Source: Ascaphus truei
Taxonomy: Eukaryota; Chordata; Amphibia; Anura; Ascaphidae
Assembly (NCBI GenBank): GCA_036426205.1
Contig: CM071573.1
Coordinates: 40,816,106-40,880,105 of the forward strand
DNA length: 64,000 nucleotides
Direction: 5' to 3'
How positions within the stretch are numbered: position 1 is the stretch's first letter; the number at the start of each line of letters is the position of its first letter. Positions 23,191 through 35,714 of the stretch are shown one piece after another. The position numbers and the translations under genes are program-made. Below the pieces are notes generated by a model. That model searched no databases and had not been told where the DNA came from. It saw only the letters and a list, made by a program, of their open reading frames with translations.

Positions 23191-24835
23191 CAGCGTTTCC
23201 CAATGGTGGGGCTCTGAACCCGGCACCCTACGCGCCGACGGCACCTTAATTGCCGGGTCGCAGCGAGGCTTGGCCGCGCGGTGTCTCCTCCGCCGCCCCC
23301 CCCTCACCCCCCATCGTCAAGTTAAAAAAAATGCCAGCGATTCCCCCCCGCGGTCCAGCGCGCATGCTGCAGGGCAGCAGGACCCCGCTCCACCTTCCTC
23401 CCCGGCTTGCCCAACGTGGACGGAGGAGGCAGTACCACCTAACCAGCAGCTCCTCTGCGTTCTCCTGGCTACCCCCGCGACCCGCTTCTCCGAAGCTCAC
23501 CTCCCCTGTCACCCCCTCCCGAGCTCACCGTCCTGGCCCACTCGACCCCTACCTTCTCCCCCTCCCTTTTCCACCCCCCACCCCCTCCCTCTCTCCCCTC
23601 CCTTTTCCCCCCCTCGCCCTCTCCCCCAGCTCCCCTTATTCCCCCCCTCCCTCTCTCCCCCCCATCCTTCAACCCTTTCCCCGCCCTCCCTCTCACCCCC
23701 TTCCACGGCTTTCCTCTCCCCTCCCCACCGTCCAATCGCCTTCCCCCTTCCTCACTTTTCTCTCATTTTTCCTCCTTTTGAATCGTCCGTCGTCAATGTA
23801 AGTCACCCGAAAAAAAAAAAAAAAAAAAAAACCCAGTCCCACTGTCTTCCGTTCCCCTGTCACAGTCACTGTCATACCACACACCCACACCCACCCACCC
23901 AGCTTCCTGTCACCCACCCAGTCACCTGTTACCCCAACCCAGTCACTGTCACCACTCCCCACCCAGTCACCTGTCTCACCCCCCCACTGTCTCCCCGCAC
24001 CCGTCACTCTCCACCGTCTCCCACACAACCACCCCAGTCACTGCCTCCCACCCAAGTGTTCCATTCCCCCTCCCCACCCCCCATTCCCCTCCCCTCCCAG
24101 TCCCCCCTCTTCCATTCCTCAACTCTTCTCCCTGCCTCTCCCCCCCTCCCATCACCCCTTCCCCCCCTCTCCCCCCATATCTTCATTCCCCCCTTCCCCC
24201 TCCACCGCACCCATTCAGCCCTCCCTCGCTCCCACACACCCCGCCGCCTTCCCCTTCAACCCTCTTTCCCTCCCCCTCCCCTCCACCACCCATCCCCCGC
24301 CCTCCCCCCCCACCCCGTCCACCCCCCTCCCTCCCACACCCAGGCCACCCAGTCCACTGGGCTCCCCCTCCCCCTAACAAACCTAACCAGTCCCCGTCCC
24401 CCCCTCCCCCCGTCCCACTCCCCCCTCCCACCCCACCCAGTCCCTCCTCCTCCCACCCACCCAGTCCCTGGCCCCCCCTCCAGTCACTCACATCCGTCAT
24501 TGCCTGTAATTCACTGTTTGTGTCTGTGTGCGTACAGGGGAGAGCGAGTGTGTGTGTGTGTAGCAGTGTCTCTGTGTGGTTGCGTGTGTGTCAGTGGCTG
24601 CGTGTGTGTGTATCTGTGGCTGTGTGTGTGTCAGTGTGTGTGTCAGTGGCTGCGTGTGTCAGTGGCTGCGTGTGTGTGTGTGTGTGTGTGTATCAGTGGC
24701 TGTGTGTGTGTCTGTGTGTATCAGTGGCTGTGTGTGTGTCTGTGCAGGCCCTATAAGCGATAATTTTTTTAGTGGGTCACGAAGGAGAAGTTCAAAAATA
24801 ACCGGGTCACGGAAAAAAAAGTTTGGGAAACCCTG
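23191..24835. mobile_element. hAT-like non-autonomous element, 1.6 kb
   Basis: The ends CAGCGTTTCCCAA and TTTGGGAAACCCTG are near inverted repeats. An exact 8-bp duplication GTCTAGAG lies at 23183-23190 and 24836-24843. The interior is not coding: it holds a CCCT-rich pyrimidine tract (23500-24480), a poly-A run (23811-23830) and GTGTGT repeats (24545-24745). A 497-codon proline-rich frame (23270-24763) is a composition artefact with no domain. The right end also forms the left boundary of the large duplication. Confidence 0.85.
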
Positions 24836-25365
24836 GTCTAGAGATACAAAAATGTCTCTAAAACATCCACCTCCCCAGTGCAATGGAACTGAACTGATCT
24901 TACTGGGGTCTATATACTGCAAAACTATTATTCAGCGCTGATGTGACACAGACACTTATAATATAGAACTGTATCTATGTATCAAACCAAATTTGTTTTG
25001 CGCGTGAAGCACCAAGTCTTACATTTGCAATAATGAACGGCTCAAATTGCGTTAGTAACTTTTTTGTGCATCGCACATGAGTAAATATATATCAAAGACT
25101 TTGTTGTGGGCGCATCAGAAAAATCACAAATAAATGCATCAATTTCACCCATCTTTTTGCCAGCGTAAAAACAAACTTGGGTATTGTTTCTCTAAAGTCG
25201 TATACAAAAATATGTATGTGGATTAGATATCAAACAATATAAAAATGATGCCCAATGGATACTAATCAATATGTATTTCACAGAAACATTTGTAAATCTG
25301 TTTCCATACAGTTCTCAAGGGAAGTTGTATACTCGTACACTATGTGACATTTGTTCAAATGAGAC

Positions 25366-25606
25366 AATGGGGGTTATGCACTAAGCAGTGATAAGTGCTT
25401 TTAAGTGAGATAAAAAGCCATTATAGCGCGATACTGCATTCTGTGAGATTCACAAAGCATTGATAAGGGCTTTTAAGTAGCCATTATAGCAGGTTACTGC
25501 ACTGTTATCACTGCTTTGTGAATCTCACAGCAGGCAGTATCATGCTATAAAGGCAGTTGTCTCACTTAAAAGCACTTATCACTGCTTTGTGCATAACCCC
25601 CAATAT
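25366..25606. mobile_element. Palindromic miniature element (GGGGGTTATGCAC ends)
   Basis: GGGGGTTATGCACTAAGCAG at the left pairs with CTGCTTTGTGCATAACCCCC at the right, and the inverted match continues inwards for over 40 bp. Internal repeats of AGCAGTGATAAG and TGTGAGATTCACAAAGCA make several alternative hairpins. AAT flanks both sides. The counterpart in copy 2 is 39543-39777, with several one-base losses. Confidence 0.75.
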
Positions 25607-25958
25607 GTGTGTATTTAAAAAAAGAACATTTCTTTAAATTACTTAAATATGCTTTTGTTTACTTGATGCCTTGCGTCAATGGTTGTGCTTTTAAAATGTG
25701 TATATGTATCAAAAAAGTGTGCGATTTTATCACTGTTATTGTGTGTCGCATGTAACAACATACTCTTCAGGTACGATAAATAAGGTGCTACATTTGTAAG
25801 GTAAGAACTCCTTTGTTGCACTTCAATTTATGACGCAAATAGAACATCTTTCCGTGGATACACAGACCCCCCACTATGTTGTATAATAGTCAGTGGTATC
25901 CTACTTATAACTTAGAACTTGGGTAAGAAATGTATAGGAAGATGATCAGTAACTTTAA

Positions 25959-26389
25959 AGCTGCAGTTCAGTCAATATCCTGCATGTGTGTTTTTTTTAA
26001 ATAAATCAGTTCTGTAGTAAGAAAAAATACTTTTAGCATTTTCTGTTTTTAAAAAAACAACTTTGAAAGACCAATTTTCTTGTATTCTATTTTAACAAGC
26101 ATTTGCAAAGGCACTGCCCCTTCATGTCCTGTCACAAGCCCTGGCACACCCCTTTGTCAGCCCTGCCCTCCCTCTAGCACATGTCAGTGCAGGAGTGCTC
26201 ATGAATATTCATGAGCTTCCACTGAGAGAAAGAAGCCGAAGAAAAACATATGTCACCAAATGTTGCCGATCAATACATGGAGAACGAATTGACCTGCAGC
26301 TATACAGTTCTTTAGGTAATTAGAGATTGCACACATGAAACTATTGAAGTAAAAAAATTAATTAAAAAAAAAAAAACTGAACTGCAGCT
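25959..26389. mobile_element. piggyBac-type miniature element, 14-bp perfect ends
   Basis: TTAA at 25955-25958 and 26390-26393 flanks termini AGCTGCAGTTCAGT and ACTGAACTGCAGCT, a perfect 14-bp inverted repeat. There is no coding sequence. Confidence 0.85.
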
Positions 26390-26393
26390 TTAA

Positions 26394-27916
26394 TCTAATG
26401 GAGATCTGCAAAAAAATGTTTTTTAAGACTCTATTCTCCGTGTTAAAGAATTGTATTCAGACAGAAATATGTGAGCAAAGTCTACCAGCAGCAAAACTGA
26501 GGAAGAAACACAGCATCACATTTACCATTCCTATTGAAATTGGATTTTTTTTCTTTGATGAATCTGGTGTAGCATTTCTTTGCATCAGTTTTGTTGCTGT
26601 GAGGCTTTGTTAAAAAACAACAACAATATTATCTTCAAAATAATTTCTGAACAAAGAAAGCAACTAAAAAAAGATGAGTAAACAATATAGGATCTAACCA
26701 ATTAAATTAGGGGAGGAATACATATAATATACTGTATATAATAATAATTATTATATGTGTTAATGCTAATGATGGACAAACCTTTGTGCGCTCACACACA
26801 TACGGCAACTGGAGCCTGCCCCATTGAGGGCTGTGCTTCGTGGGTGGCGTGTGTGTGGGGCCGAAGCCTCAAGCGTGCGAAAAGTCTAAACATTTTTACT
26901 TTAAGCTAACAATGATTAAGCTTGGTCATTTAAAATATTACTAAACCTTAGATATTCCTGAACAGCTGAAACCCAACAACCAATGCATCATCTTGTAATG
27001 TACTAACCTGAACTTCTATATTTTCAATAAAACAATTGTGTGTGTGCCGAGCACTCGTATTTTAAGTGAACTTCTTTGTCTTTTGTCACTGTTTTCTCAC
27101 AGAAATTGTATTTGTGATGATATAACACTATTTCCGTAACAAAACACAAAGAAGTTTGACTTAGGCTGAGCGTATACTGTGTGCGATGGCACTTGCGAGC
27201 GGAGTGTATGAGCCTGGCCTTTGGCTGCGTCCATAGTGAACGTGGGCGAGCACATGAGCGTTCACACGGCGTCCCCACTCACCTGCAGCAGGAGAGATTC
27301 TGTCCTGCATGCAGAGGCGATGGGGAGGCGTGTCGGGGGCGCGGCCGTGATGTCACGGAGCTGGTTCGTCCGCTCACGTGACGCGGCCGTCTCGTGCCGA
27401 GCTCCGGCGGCTGCTGCTGTGCGCGCGCCGAGATCCGGCTGCTCTGCTCGCGTCGAGCTCCAGCTGCTGCTGCTGTGCACGCGGTGAACTCCTGCTGCTG
27501 CTGTAATCACCTTGAGATCTGGCTGCCTTTTGCGCAGGCACGCGCCTGCCGTCACTTACTAGGGCACGCCAATCCGGCAACAGTTCCTGCGCATGTGCGC
27601 CGAGTGCGGGGGGCCTCATCTGCCAGCAGTGACGTCACTTCCGGGACTGTACTTCCATCTCCATCAAACCGATTTACTCCCAGGGAAATTTTCATATCGT
27701 AGGTGCCAGCATAGAAGTTTCACTTCAAAAAGTCTCATGAGGGCATTCATATGTTTTACAGGTCCCCAACGCCTGCAGAACATCATAGTAACATACAGTA
27801 CCACACAGATATCCCACTTCATATCTGCTGATCTTTCTATTCGTTTGGAACCTTGATATTTCCTTAGAGCTTTGGCCAACTGTTTTCTATCTTCAGCAGA
27901 GGATGAGGTCTAAGGC
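26394..27916. other. Spacer with GC-rich repeat stretch
   Basis: AT-rich to about 27160. Then comes a GC-rich block (27165-27640) with GCTGCTGCTGT and GAGCTCC(A/G)GC repeats and GTGACGTCACTTCC near its end. Frames of 80-100 codons on both strands here are composition-driven. No CpG-island promoter could be tied to a transcript. Confidence 0.4.
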
Positions 27917-28604
27917 TAAGGCCCCGCTCCCAGAGTCAGCGCACCCGCACTGCAGACAGGCGGTGCGCTGACATACACAGACCGCGATATGCGGTCTGTA
28001 GGGAGCGGGAGCCGGAGCGGGAGGTGGGCGGGAGTGGGAGGCTTGACAGGGAGGGGGGGCGTGGCTTGAGCGGAGGGACCCGCTACTCTCCACCCCCCCC
28101 TCCCTCCACGGACTCGGGCTGGAGCTGCTGAGGGTAAGTTTAAACACACACACGCAGGCACTCATACATACACACACACACACACACAGGCAGGCACTCA
28201 TACACACACGCGCGCGCACACACAGGCAGGCACTCACTCATACACACACACACAGACAGAGGCAGGCACTCAGGCACACACATACACACACAGACAGGCA
28301 CGCACGCACTCAGACACACACACAGACAGGCACTCACCTGCTTTCACTCCACACTCCTCCCCGCTCCCCGAAGCCTCTCCTCCTCCCGAAGCCTCCCCTC
28401 CCCATTGGCTCACAGCCACACCACGTGACGCGTCAACGCTAGGAAACACCATTCTCTTGTGTCTCCTAGCGGCTGACACGCCACAGCGTGTAGTCAGCTG
28501 TGCCGCCAGGGGGGACCGGGACCGGCTCGCGAGGATTCCCCTGCTGGTGGGGAACTCGCGACATGGCCGCCCGCGCCAATGAGCGCAGCGGGACCGAGGC
28601 CTAA
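27917..28604. mobile_element. GC-rich terminal-inverted-repeat element
   Basis: TAAGGCCCCGCTCCC at 27917 matches the inverse of GGGACCGAGGCCTAA at 28590-28604. The interior contains CACGCAGGCACTC/ACACAC minisatellite (28145-28335). The last three bases, TAA, are also the target duplication of the Harbinger element that follows. Confidence 0.55.
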
Positions 28605-30556
28605 GGGCCTCATGCAGTAAGCGTCGATAAAGCATTTTTGGCCATAATTCCGTCAAATTTGGCTTTGAGATTCAGTAAGCGCCGATAAGTGTATTTTATT
28701 GCCATGTTTCTGTGCCGATAATTTTTTTTCGCTGTTCGGCTGCCGAAAAGCCGTTTTTCGGCACCTTTCGGCACTTTTTAAAATCGGCTGTATTCAAGTA
28801 CCAAAATCAGCTTATCGGTGCTGATCGCCACTACAAAATGGAGAGTTCTTCGCCAATGTGTCCCGCCAACTAAAGTTGGCAAGTTGGAGGGGAGAACGAT
28901 CGCTACGGTTGCCGAAACGGCATGTAGAAAAAATAATTCATATGGACATCATTGGAGGCAATGGAGCGGGGACGTATAACATTATAGTACTGTTTACATT
29001 CCATTGCTCACAATACAAATGTGTTTAGCATTACAATGTGGGGGGCATTCACTGCATTGTGTCACACCTGACATTTATTATTTGCATAACATTGTACTTT
29101 TATATGTTTTCGTCATTAGCGTGTCACATTACTCATCATGTGATGATGTCAATGGAAAATCCTATACTCAACTCTTAAAGGAGAACATCACATCATATCA
29201 CACATTTTACTGAACTGAGCGACAATTGTTTATATGATGTTACCCATGTCACACATCTAACACATCCACCGTATATTCATGTTGCTTTACATTAGACAAT
29301 GCTTGTAATGTGTAACGCATCATCAAACGTTCATGTATATCTTTCTTCTCATGTTTACATGTACTTTGGGTCCTCCCTTTTTTGATGACGTCCGCTATTG
29401 GACACTCAATCACATTGCATGTTTACATTGTAAACGTTGCATTACAAGCACTTCATGCTAACTTATACACACATCTACAATAGTTACTCATTGTTACACG
29501 TTTCAAACTGATTCAATAGCAACTATCCTCATGACATAAATGTATGCATATGCACACGAGAATTCATTGTTGAGAACATGTGACACTAACATGGCTAATT
29601 AGACATCTTGCAGCAAACTTTGTCTACGTCAATCTCATGGTTTTAGCATAATTACATGACTGAGTGTTGCGTTCAGAAGTGGTACATGCATAACTACGGA
29701 TATTATGTTTCCGTTGCCTGTATACATAATAATGTGCACGCACATCTTAATTTGCGCACGCACTTCACGATTGTGTGGACTAAGTGTTAGCGCATGCGCT
29801 AAACAATGTGTACGCTGTGCGTTTTATACATGTCCCTCCATGTTCTTAGTAGCATTAAGCATATGATATTTATAAGAAATCCAAAGTTTGCTAAACTACA
29901 TTACTTCTACACACGTACGTGTAGAAATGTTTTTAACCGACGTGTGTGGACGGAACCAACATCCGATCAGGTAATGACCGAATAAAAGACGTGTGACGTA
30001 ATGTTAAGGCAACGTGAACTACACGCAAACACTCCTCCCACTTAATTAACATTGGCCTACCGTGCTGTGCACGGCCACACACACAGACGCGCGCGCATGA
30101 CATAGTGCACAGACCAGAACAATAACAAACACCCACAGCCAATAAAGTTTCACGTGCGCACGTCGTTTGGGGGCGGCCCTTACATCCGTCAACCTTTTTA
30201 AGGACGGCTTGGGACATGACAAGGGTCCCACGTCATATGTGGCGGACCCTCTTTTTTTTAGATGTTGCATGATAAACAATGAGGTGTGTGTTACAGTTAT
30301 GGTAACATGTTGCAATGATATGTTGTAAGAGATAGTAAACTAGGTATATGTATTCCGTTAGCAATGTGTACTAATGCTTGTTGATGTATTATATTGTATT
30401 ACGTAAAAATGTGTTAGTGCACGCTACATGTTAGGCAGTCCGCAAGTTTACGCTGTATCCACGCATTTGGCATACAAATGGTGCAGATACAAAAATTCAA
30501 AGTTATCACGGTGAGTCAACGCATAACAATTTTTGTATTTACCATTCTTGTAGAAG

Positions 30557-30997
30557 TTAACCTTGGTTTGGCTGCAACAGGTCGCTCCAGAAAGACACTG
30601 TATTTTCTTCCATGCTTGAGGCACCCGTTGAATCCTGTATGAAAGACATCTCCATGAGGTGCTCATAGGAATCGCCACAGCCTTGTTCAAAGAAGACATC
30701 CGCAGGTACGTGGTTGTTTTCCCAATCAAATAGTTCTTCTCCAAAAAGGTTCTGTAACAGGTCTGAGTCGTTATGCTCATCTTGCATCTGGGCTTCAGGA
30801 ATGGAGAGTGAAGCTATTGCAGCAGGTATCGTTTCAGACGGTAAAGTTGTTGTGGATCCATTGCTATTGTTATTAGGAAAATATATGCTATTTAGCAGAA
30901 TAGCTTTTTTTTCTTCAGTTGACATTATGGCCTCGGCTATCATAAACGTATATGATTTGTGCGGATTGCTGCAGCTAACACTTGAATGGTCTGCCAT
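30557..30997 (-). CDS. Unidentified acidic 146-residue ORF in Harbinger
   Basis: An uninterrupted frame of 146 codons reads from ATG at 30997 to the stop at 30557. The product is serine- and asparagine-rich at the N-terminus and strongly acidic from about residue 70, with LLQNLFGEELFDWENN and many D/E, and has no membrane segment. I do not recognise a domain. It lies downstream of the Myb-like gene on the same strand, inside the element termini. Composition suggests a disordered or activation-type region, but that is inference. It may instead be an exon of a longer element gene. In copy 2 the same stretch (about 48660-49300) is frameshifted and carries an insertion. Confidence 0.4.
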   Translation of the reverse strand: MADHSSVSCSNPHKSYTFMIAEAIMSTEEKKAILLNSIYFPNNNSNGSTTTLPSETIPAAIASLSIPEAQMQDEHNDSDLLQNLFGEELFDWENNHVPADVFFEQGCGDSYEHLMEMSFIQDSTGASSMEENTVSFWSDLLQPNQG

Positions 30998-31461
30998 TGC
31001 TGATGTTCAAATGATGTGTGTGTAACTGGAGTGCTAAGTTTTTAGTGCAGATGTAGAAATTCATTAAATGTTATCATTGTGCTTTTTTTGAAGGTCACAA
31101 TAGAAGCTGCATGTAACACTCCTTTTTTTTCCCCCCCCCCCCCCCCCCCAGTTCTAATGTGTAGAAATAATTGGCACACATTTTTTGGTTTAGATAGCCA
31201 TTTCACTTTGAATGTCACATTGTTTTAGCCTTTATCTAGTTTCTCAGCAAAAGTGTACAATGTTAATTAAAAAACTATGTGGGTGAAATATTCAACAGTA
31301 GTGGCATAATAAAAATAATGGTTACACAGAGGTATGAGACACACACACACCTGGGTTTGTCTTTCTCTGTGTGCCATTACAATGTTTCAATGTGTGTCTC
31401 TCTTTATGTGAGTTTATCTCTTAGTGTGTCACACACTGTTTGTCTATATGTATCTGGGAGT

Positions 31462-31495
<34 letters not shown>

Positions 31496-31919
31496 CATAT
31501 ATATATATAGAAAACAATATATGTGTGTCTATTTCTGTATTTAAGGCCTTATATGTAAACAGGGATAGTTATATTTCTCTGACGTATTTAACGGTTTAAT
31601 CATTACAGGGTGAATATGTTTGAGGGCCTATTAGAGTCAGCTGTGTTCTATTAGTCGTTAACAGCAAACAAGCTCTTTTCTGAGGCAGCAAGGCCTGTAG
31701 TGTTTTCACACAATATATATATTTAATATAGTTCTACACTGAACCTATTGATGCAAGTAAATAGGCATAGGATAAAAAAACGTACTAGTGTAATGTAGGA
31801 TATACAAGTGTATATTGTAACCAGTACTCTGACATGATCACATGGTAACATTAAGAAGCCTTAACATAATCTATATGAAACATCACAAGGCAAAATACAG
31901 ATTTACGTAATGTTAAATT

Positions 31920-34105
31920 TTAATCTTTTTTTCCCTTTTGAGACCGAGTCACAGGCCTGCTTGTTGTCTGTTGTTGTACCCTTTTATGTTTGCCACCGAC
32001 TTTCAACAAAACACAACCACTTTCACTAGTCTGTGGCACTTCAGGGCCAGGGGGATTTGCCACTGACACTTCAGGGCCAGGGGGATTTGCCACTGACACT
32101 TCAGAGGCAGGGGGATAGTCCTGTGACACTTCAGAGGCAGCTGAACAACTCCTGCTTCTAATGTGTTATTTATTTTGTCTAATTTTTTAGGAATTTGAAT
32201 GAAGATTCTCTGGAGATGTGACAATACTGATATTGCCCTTTCCTGATGAGCTATCATTATTTCCTGCTGTGATATCATTCTTTCGTGCACTGAAACATAT
32301 ATAAATTAACATATTAGATGTCCTGCACCTCATACACTCACCTTCCAAGTTAGATGAACTGGATGTCCCAGGTGAAGAGACGTTTTCAGTTGACCTAAAC
32401 ATGACCCTGTTATTTGGCTGTGTGCAAAACCCCACCCCCTGTGTTCAACTGTATGCAGTGATGACATTAATAGCACCTGCTTTAACACAATGGTAGATGA
32501 GCGAAATAGTAGTGTGAACTGTGCTACCTAAGAACACAATTACATAACAACTACAACCTGTCCCTAATTATGCTCTCTGTATATGACATGAAGCAAACTA
32601 GGACCTTTTATGAAACATAATCAAATGTGTTAGTGCAAGTGATGTTTGTTGCCCCTAGAACGCTATATGTTGGATGCATGATTTAAAGACGCAGTTATGT
32701 GGTGTTTGTAGGTGTAACATAATTGACCAGTGAATGTAAAATATATATTTGTATGTACTGCAACAGTACATATGAATGTTTGCTCATTTGGATGCCTTAG
32801 ACAGGTGTGCAACCCTGTCATTCCCCATCATCGGCCAGCATACAGCGCTTCCACTGCAGCAAAGGATTGTGGGAAATGACATGCAAATGAGCACTCAGTG
32901 CGACGATATATATACATTTGTGCTTTTAGTAGGACACCGAAATATAACTATATATTGATAGATAGATATATTGAGAGAAACATATATACATATATATATG
33001 TAGGTATGTTTATATTGGGAAGAAAGTATAAGTAGCAGCGGAAATAAACAAAAGAACTTTAACCTACGACACGCCTAGTACAGTAACATTTGTCACCTGG
33101 TGGAAATTCAGAGGAATAAATTCCGATGTCTCTGTCACCGGCCAAACCCTCCACGACGACGGGAAGAATTTTTTGTCGCAGCTGCTCCTCCAATGGTGTT
33201 AAGATGAGACGTTGTGATGGCGGGCCACCTCCAGTGCCAGAAGCATGCACGCGTTGTGCTTGTATTTTTTTTTTAAGCTAGCCCTGATGTCGTCAAATCT
33301 CTTGCGACAATTGTTCCGGTCCCTCACATGATTCCCACACGCATTCACTGCAATTATTATTTGATTCCACATTTCTGTTTTGCATGCAGAACTTCTCCGA
33401 ACTTGAAATACATACAAAAGATATGACGTTAATTCTTAATCATTAAACGATCAATTTCCTAAAGTGCTAGGTGTTCCAAAAGATACCAAACATGTTGGTG
33501 TAGGTGTTATCTGTGTAGCATGAGTATTTACTTGTAAACATAGACATGTAAGGAAGCTTGCATGAATATTGTATGAAGTGTGCAGTAATTGAAGGACTGA
33601 GTGTTCTTGTCGTTGTAAATCTTGATCAAGATATGTTTGTAAAGTAAGTAACATTGCTAGATATTATGGACCAATATTTTGATATGAAGACACCTCACAT
33701 GACGTAGGATAATATGTATTTGAATAATGAATGCAAAGGTCGACTTACCTACTAAATATCCATACAGATTGTCATAGTGCTCGAGAATCCCAGTGACAAG
33801 AGCTGTGTTTTCGTTGTCATTAAGCGAGGATTACGTTGTTGCTCCACACGTTTCTTCCGAGCACGTTTAGCCACAGCACTTGGCTGGTGCTGACTGGACT
33901 CTCCTTCTTCCAATGGAAGAGACTCCAAAAGCTGGCCACCAGCAACAACACCACCACCAGACACACCAGCAGCAACTGAGCCACCAGCAGCACTCGCACT
34001 CCCAGCAACATCACTCCCCTGAACCCTACGTTCACTCCGACGCGTACTCGCACGACTAGCACTATCACTCACACCAGCATCACTCTTCCCACGCTTTGCG
34101 GCCAT
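31920..34105 (-). pseudogene. Harbinger Myb/SANT-like DNA-binding protein gene
   Basis: Four exons can be followed on the minus strand. Exon 1 (34105-33749) starts MAAKRG and has a Ser/Arg-rich, low-complexity N-terminus, ending in LVTGILEHYDNLYGYLV before GTAAGT. Exon 2 (33401-33097) holds the SANT-like helices (MWNQIIIAVNACG, then RKRFDDIRASLKKK) followed by GTGGGPPSQ and LTPLEEQL. Exon 3 is 32394-32342 and exon 4 (32289-31920) is helical then basic, ending RPVTRSQKGKKD. Each intron has GT/AG ends. Two one-base frameshifts break it, one near 33838 and one at a run of ten T near 33265. The second may be a sequencing error. In Harbinger elements this protein accompanies the transposase to DNA and the nucleus. 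Confidence 0.8.
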
Positions 34106-35167
34106 ACCTCTAGCACTCACAAAAAACAGAAAACAAATGTAAAGCCAATCACACGAAACACTTACACATACAAAACAAGATAAAGATGTAAACAAAACAA
34201 CAAAGGACAAAACACTCACAATACACAACAAGTCTCTCAGTCAATATGCAAATATTAAATCGCCCAGCTCTGTGCGTCTCTCTCTCTCTCTCTCACTCCC
34301 AACAACACAGAGAATGATTAACAGTACACGTTGCCTTTAAATATGCCACGCTATCCAATACATGCCTGATTCAGCAAGAAGTTTGATTGGCGAAACTAAC
34401 AGCACCCCGCCATGCACGCCGATACAGCTGTGTGTGATCGGCAAATCATCGTGCGAGTGGGCGGAATGGTTTTCGGCTTGATTCGGAAGACATTCGGTTC
34501 TTACTGCATACGGAGAGGGAAATTTGCCAAAAACATGCCAAATCGGTAAGCTTGGCGAATTCTCTTTTTCGGCGCTTACTGCATAGAGTCCTAAGTGAGC
34601 CCAGTATTCCACCATATTTAATGCATGATTCTAGTTTTACCTTCAATCTCGCCACTGAAAGTCAAACAGATTGTAATATACTCTGCAAATTCATTCATAA
34701 TTAAATATATATTTGTTGATCAGAGCGGAGATGTACTGTGAGCAAAACCTCGTGCTGTCACAGTAACCTATTCATCACTCTGTTATTTCACATATCTTGG
34801 GTATGACTAGAGGATGAATGAACCTCGTCAATAATACACTCTGAACAGATTATACCTTTCAAAAAATAAACAGGGGTTAGTTAGTCTTTCTAGAAAGGAT
34901 CATGCACTTAGTTACAGTGTCAGAGAACCTGTTGTTAGATGTATATATGGCCTAATAAAGGAATATAAACAACACATTGTTACACTGCCAGTCTACGTAG
35001 CACCATAGAGCACAGCAATAGAAATCCCATCAATCTTGAGAAAGTAATAAACAACATATTTTTAGCATCTGGACAGGTACACACGAGCATTAGTCTGTTT
35101 GTACATAGCACCCCAGTGTAAGCGTTGTTGTGCCAGGTCAATAAAGCAAAATGGGCATCTAGAAATA

Positions 35168-35345
35168 GGGATGGGCAACTCCAGTCCTCAAGGGCCATCA
35201 ACAGGTCAGGTTTTCAGCACAGGTGGCACAATCAGGCCCAGTCGAAGACTGAGTCAGTGACTGAGCCACCTGTGCTGAAGCATGGATATCCTGAAAACCT
35301 GACCTGTTTGTGGCCCTTGAGGACTGTAGTTGCCCACTCCTGCTC
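35168..35345. mobile_element. Palindromic hAT-like miniature element, nearly complete
   Basis: Begins GATGGGCAACTCCAGTCCTC and ends GAGGACTGTAGTTGCCCACT, with CACAGGTGGC and GCCACCTGTG forming the inner stem. The corresponding sequence in copy 2 is 55476-55646. Confidence 0.8.
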
Positions 35346-35714
35346 CAGGCTATTAAACCTCAGAGTAGCATAAGCTAAAGAGCCCATTACATTGGCAACC
35401 AGGTCGCCATAAAAAGAGCAAAGAATGCAGAGGATAGGGTCATGTCATGTCTGACTGGACTGAGCGAGAATACGTGCTGATGGTTAAATAGGAGTATATT
35501 TATTTACAACTTATTGTACATGACAATTGTAGCTCATAATGTTTTTCAATTGAAAGTTTCTCCTCCTAGGGTGGGTTAGAGTCCTAATCGTCTGGAGTGA
35601 GTCAAACGCTGAGGCTGCGCGCGTCTTCATTTACTCAGTGTTTATAATACAGGCACATGTAATCCCTTATGCTAAACATGGAATATAGTTGCTGAAATAT
35701 AGAGATGTGCATAA

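Larger units (their letters stand above)
28605..34591. mobile_element. PIF/Harbinger element, short form (6.0 kb)
   Basis: The termini GGGCCTCATGCAGTAAGC (28605) and the inverse GGACTCTATGCAGTAAGC (ending 34591) match at 15 of 18 positions. The 3-bp duplication TAA lies at 28602-28604 and 34592-34594. TAA duplication is characteristic of PIF/Harbinger. Subterminal copies of CAGTAAGCGCCGATAAG and CGAAAAGCCG...TTTCGGCAC follow the left end. The element contains a Myb/SANT-like gene (minus strand) and an unidentified 146-codon frame. It lacks the DDE transposase present in the long form. Poly-C (about 31132-31150) and CT/TA microsatellites (31460-31510) interrupt the middle. Confidence 0.9.

Noticed and set aside
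23270..24763. 497-codon proline/serine-rich open frame
   Set aside because: It is produced by CCCT and GTGT repeats inside a hAT-like element, has no domain, and comparable open frames occur on the other strand.
27221..28656. Many GC-rich frames and a possible CpG-island promoter
   Set aside because: The GC-rich sequence is explained by interspersed elements with inverted ends, and no adjacent gene was found.
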